Of a stretch of 7,705 nucleotides of DNA, positions 5,930 through 7,705 are shown piece by piece; the first letter of the stretch is position 1, and every line of letters begins with the position of its first letter. This DNA is from Candidatus Bathyarchaeota archaeon (GTDB lineage Archaea > Thermoproteota > Bathyarchaeia > TCS64). Below the pieces are notes generated by a model. The model did not search any database. It saw only the letters and a list, made by a program, of their open reading frames with translations, and was not told the origin of the DNA. The DNA lies in contig JAOZIG010000252.1 of assembly GCA_026014515.1 (NCBI GenBank), positions 1 through 7,705 on the forward strand, read 5' to 3'. A program made the position numbers and the translations under genes.

Positions 5930-7099
5930 ATGCATCTAGTAGTGTTGATGAGTAAGAAACGGCTCGTTTTGTCTGCCTTGATGGCGAGTACCATGAGCAC
6001 ATATCCACCCCAAATCGTCATTGGAGTACTGCTAGTCGAGATAAGTAACACATTCAATGTACCACTTGGAATCGCCGGACAGCTTAGAACAGCCATAAGC
6101 ATAACAGCCCTCATCGGCAGCCTACTAGTCTCAGCCATCTCAGAGAAATACAGCTACAGAAACCTACTCATCACAGGCTTACTGCTGATCACCAGCAGCA
6201 GCATACTATCAGCCTTCTCACCAAACTTCACGACACTATTCACGATAACCATACTCACAGGAATGGGAGTCGCCCTGACAGTACCCATGACCACCACACT
6301 GGTAGGAGAATACTATACTGAAGGAGAGCGGGGGAGAGTCATGAGCCTCCTAGGGGTTGGTGGAGGGGTAGCTTTCCTTCTTGGTGGAACCATAGCCAGT
6401 CTTTTGAGTGATTATGGTGGATGGAGATCAGCCTTCCTCGTGTTCGCGGGGCTCATCGGCTTAGCAGGATTAATACTCACAATATTGTTCCTCCCAAAGT
6501 CTCAGGCAAGGGGCGGAGAATCTAGATTCATTGATAGTCTGAAGGATATATCAGAAAATAGCAATGTTGTGAAGAGTCTAATGGGTGCTTTATTGGCGTC
6601 AATCGCTATACAGGGGCTCTACCTGTACTCGTTCAGCTATCTGAAAGAGGTTTACCAGACAAGCACCGTCACCACTGGGCTGATCTACTCAGGGACCGCC
6701 GTGTTCTTCATAGCGGGAAGCTACATGACCAGTGTACTCATAGAGAGAATAGGATCAAAAAACATCACCATGCTGGGCTTACTCGGGTTCTCAGTCTCCA
6801 CCTTTGCATACCATTACGCTCCATCACTGGGATTAGTAATAGGATTCATCATGGCTGGAAACCTACTAGAGGCTCTACGGTACAACGGGAACAACGCACT
6901 GAGCCTAGAATACTCAGGTGATAAGGCGGGAGCCGTCATGAGCCTCCACTCTGCTTTCACTCAACTTGGATACAGTCTCGGCGCGGCACTCGGTGGAGTG
7001 ATTCTATTGTATGCGGATTGGAGTCTAATGGGGTTAACATTACCAATAATCGGAGTACTCGGAGCACTGGTAATGAAAGGAATAAAGAACACAGAATAA
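5930..7099 (+). CDS. Major facilitator superfamily transporter, 12 membrane helices
   Basis: The 389-residue product has the length and hydrophobicity of a 12-helix MFS permease, acting in the cytoplasmic membrane. A degenerate motif A follows helix 2 (SAISEKYSYRNLL), and a TGMGVAL segment and helix 4 (about 107-115) are followed by GEYYTEGERGRVMSLLGVGGG, a form common in drug/metabolite efflux members. A charged cytoplasmic linker (PKSQARGGESRFIDSLKD, about residues 189-206) separates the two six-helix halves. The substrate is unknown; sugar-phosphate or drug efflux cannot be told apart here. ATG 5930 is the outermost start, but ATG 5948 (MSKKRLV) is equally plausible and would put positive charges right before helix 1. 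No strong ribosome binding site is visible for either. The gene is convergent with the aldolase gene 20 bases away. Confidence 0.9.
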   Translation: MHLVVLMSKKRLVLSALMASTMSTYPPQIVIGVLLVEISNTFNVPLGIAGQLRTAISITALIGSLLVSAISEKYSYRNLLITGLLLITSSSILSAFSPNFTTLFTITILTGMGVALTVPMTTTLVGEYYTEGERGRVMSLLGVGGGVAFLLGGTIASLLSDYGGWRSAFLVFAGLIGLAGLILTILFLPKSQARGGESRFIDSLKDISENSNVVKSLMGALLASIAIQGLYLYSFSYLKEVYQTSTVTTGLIYSGTAVFFIAGSYMTSVLIERIGSKNITMLGLLGFSVSTFAYHYAPSLGLVIGFIMAGNLLEALRYNGNNALSLEYSGDKAGAVMSLHSAFTQLGYSLGAALGGVILLYADWSLMGLTLPIIGVLGALVMKGIKNTE

Positions 7100-7117
7100 A
7101 AAGAAGGAAAAAAGAGG
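7098..7117 (-). terminator. Oligo-T terminator for the aldolase gene in the convergent gap
   Basis: The plus strand is an uninterrupted 20-base purine run, so the minus strand carries T6 (opposite 7108-7113) and T5 (opposite 7098-7102) just after the aldolase stop codon. This fits archaeal T-tract termination. The run begins inside the MFS stop codon, so the gap is nearly all terminator. No comparable T-run serves the MFS gene beyond a TCTTTT at 7123-7128. Confidence 0.5.
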
Positions 7118-7119
7118 CT

Positions 7120-7705
7120 CTATCTTTTCACAGAGGCTAACCCTTTCTGGATTCCCTCTGTTGCCCACTTGGGCCATGGTAGTGTGAAGAACTTGAAGCC
7201 TCGCTCAACGTACCAGTTTGGGTCTTGTCCCGGTGGGATGAAGTACATTCCCGGTACTACTCCTGCATCAATACATGCCTCGGCAACATGGTCCAATGCC
7301 TTCTCGTACTTGGTGTTCCCGTAATCCAATGGGACATCGAGAGCGATGCTGAAATCTGATGGACCAAACAAGAGGACATCAATGCCATCCACGCTTACAA
7401 TCTCCTCCACGTTATTGTATGACTCCATGGTCTCAATCATGGGGATAGCAACTACCTGCTCGTTAAACGCGTCCAAATACTCACGATATGAGGCGTACTC
7501 GCCCCACTCGCCACGTACACCAGCGTTACTGCGCTTACCAAGCGGAGGATACCTGATCCAGCTCATCATCTTCTCTGCCTCCGCTTTGTTATTCACCATG
7601 GGTACGATGATACCCTTGGCTCCAAGGTCCAACGCATAACACACCTGATCCTGTACATTATCACCCACACGGATGATTGGACTAGCGTGTTTACCGCGCA
7701 TAGCC
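7120..7705 (-). CDS. HpcH/HpaI-family aldolase (2-oxo acid aldolase), 5' end outside window
   Basis: The open frame continues past the right edge, and the first in-frame ATG at 7701 lies inside the fold, so about 50-60 N-terminal residues are missing from the usual 250 or so. Counting from that Met, an arginine in PIIRV (Arg11) matches the catalytic arginine. It is followed by the family signature GAKGIIVPMV (27-36), a metal ligand in IPMIET (Glu90) and another in GPSDFS (Asp116). These enzymes use a divalent metal to cleave or form 4-hydroxy-2-oxo acids, giving pyruvate plus an aldehyde. The catalytic histidine expected near the N-terminus is not in the window. The true substrate (sugar acid or aromatic degradation intermediate) cannot be told; citrate lyase beta-like proteins are more distant relatives. 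The gene is convergent with the MFS gene and may belong to an operon off the right edge. Confidence 0.9.
   Translation of the reverse strand, partial: AMRGKHASPIIRVGDNVQDQVCYALDLGAKGIIVPMVNNKAEAEKMMSWIRYPPLGKRSNAGVRGEWGEYASYREYLDAFNEQVVAIPMIETMESYNNVEEIVSVDGIDVLLFGPSDFSIALDVPLDYGNTKYEKALDHVAEACIDAGVVPGMYFIPPGQDPNWYVERGFKFFTLPWPKWATEGIQKGLASVKR

Noticed and set aside
5923..6138. Minus-strand open frame of 71 codons at the start of the MFS gene.
   Set aside because: It is antisense to the first membrane helices; hydrophobic genes often open shadow frames.
7113..7138. Direct repeat AGAGGCT at 7113-7119 and 7132-7138 near the convergent gene ends.
   Set aside because: It is only seven bases, partly within aldolase coding sequence, and likely chance; there is no sign of an insertion site.
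7346..7639. Plus-strand open frame of 97 codons inside the aldolase gene.
   Set aside because: It is antisense to conserved aldolase metal-site motifs.
1..7705. CRISPR array, insertion sequence or defence/toxin-antitoxin module.
   Set aside because: No regularly spaced repeats, terminal inverted repeats, transposase or Cas-like protein, or small paired toxin-antitoxin genes were found on either strand.

Overview
The window is almost certainly from an archaeon. It carries an archaeal class I CCA-adding enzyme, a ThpR/LigT RNA 2',3'-cyclic phosphodiesterase and a kinase of the archaeal COG2112 type. TATA-like boxes lie about 26 bases before start codons, which suggests leaderless transcripts, and the intergenic gaps hold oligo-T tracts. 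Nothing here fixes the lineage, and I do not name one. Gene density is high and most genes look like ordinary archaeal housekeeping or accessory metabolism.

Layout. (1) Positions 1-1662, minus strand: a ten-helix EamA/DMT transporter followed by a radical SAM activase of the NrdG2 type that runs off the left edge. (2) Positions 1663-1732: a short divergent promoter region serving the transporter leftward and the RNA genes rightward. (3) Positions 1733-4450, plus strand: a tight cluster thpR - cca - Ser/Thr-like kinase, with an 11-base gap and then an 8-base overlap. (4) Positions 4451-4854: mostly non-coding, holding three T6 tracts, a GGGGTACCCC palindrome, a tRNA-Pro(GGG) gene with its own TATA-like box and encoded CCA, and an imperfect hairpin. 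(5) Positions 4855-7099, plus strand: an isochorismatase-family hydrolase, a small membrane-anchored beta-rich protein and a 12-helix MFS transporter. (6) Positions 7120-7705, minus strand: the C-terminal part of an HpcH/HpaI-family aldolase that runs off the right edge and is convergent with the MFS gene.

How the genes fit together. The centre is an RNA-end theme: ThpR acts on 2',3'-cyclic phosphate or 2'-5' linked RNA ends, CCA enzyme builds and repairs tRNA 3' ends, and a tRNA gene follows. The kinase is the least understood member of that cluster and the most interesting gene here. The flanks combine anaerobic radical chemistry (NrdG2-like) and small-molecule transport and catabolism. I found no CRISPR array, insertion sequence, toxin-antitoxin pair or defence system, and I do not claim a new system. 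The most unusual sequence-level signals are patchy synonymous codon usage within the genes of the right half, the hairpin between the tRNA and the isochorismatase gene, and the kinase-cca linkage.
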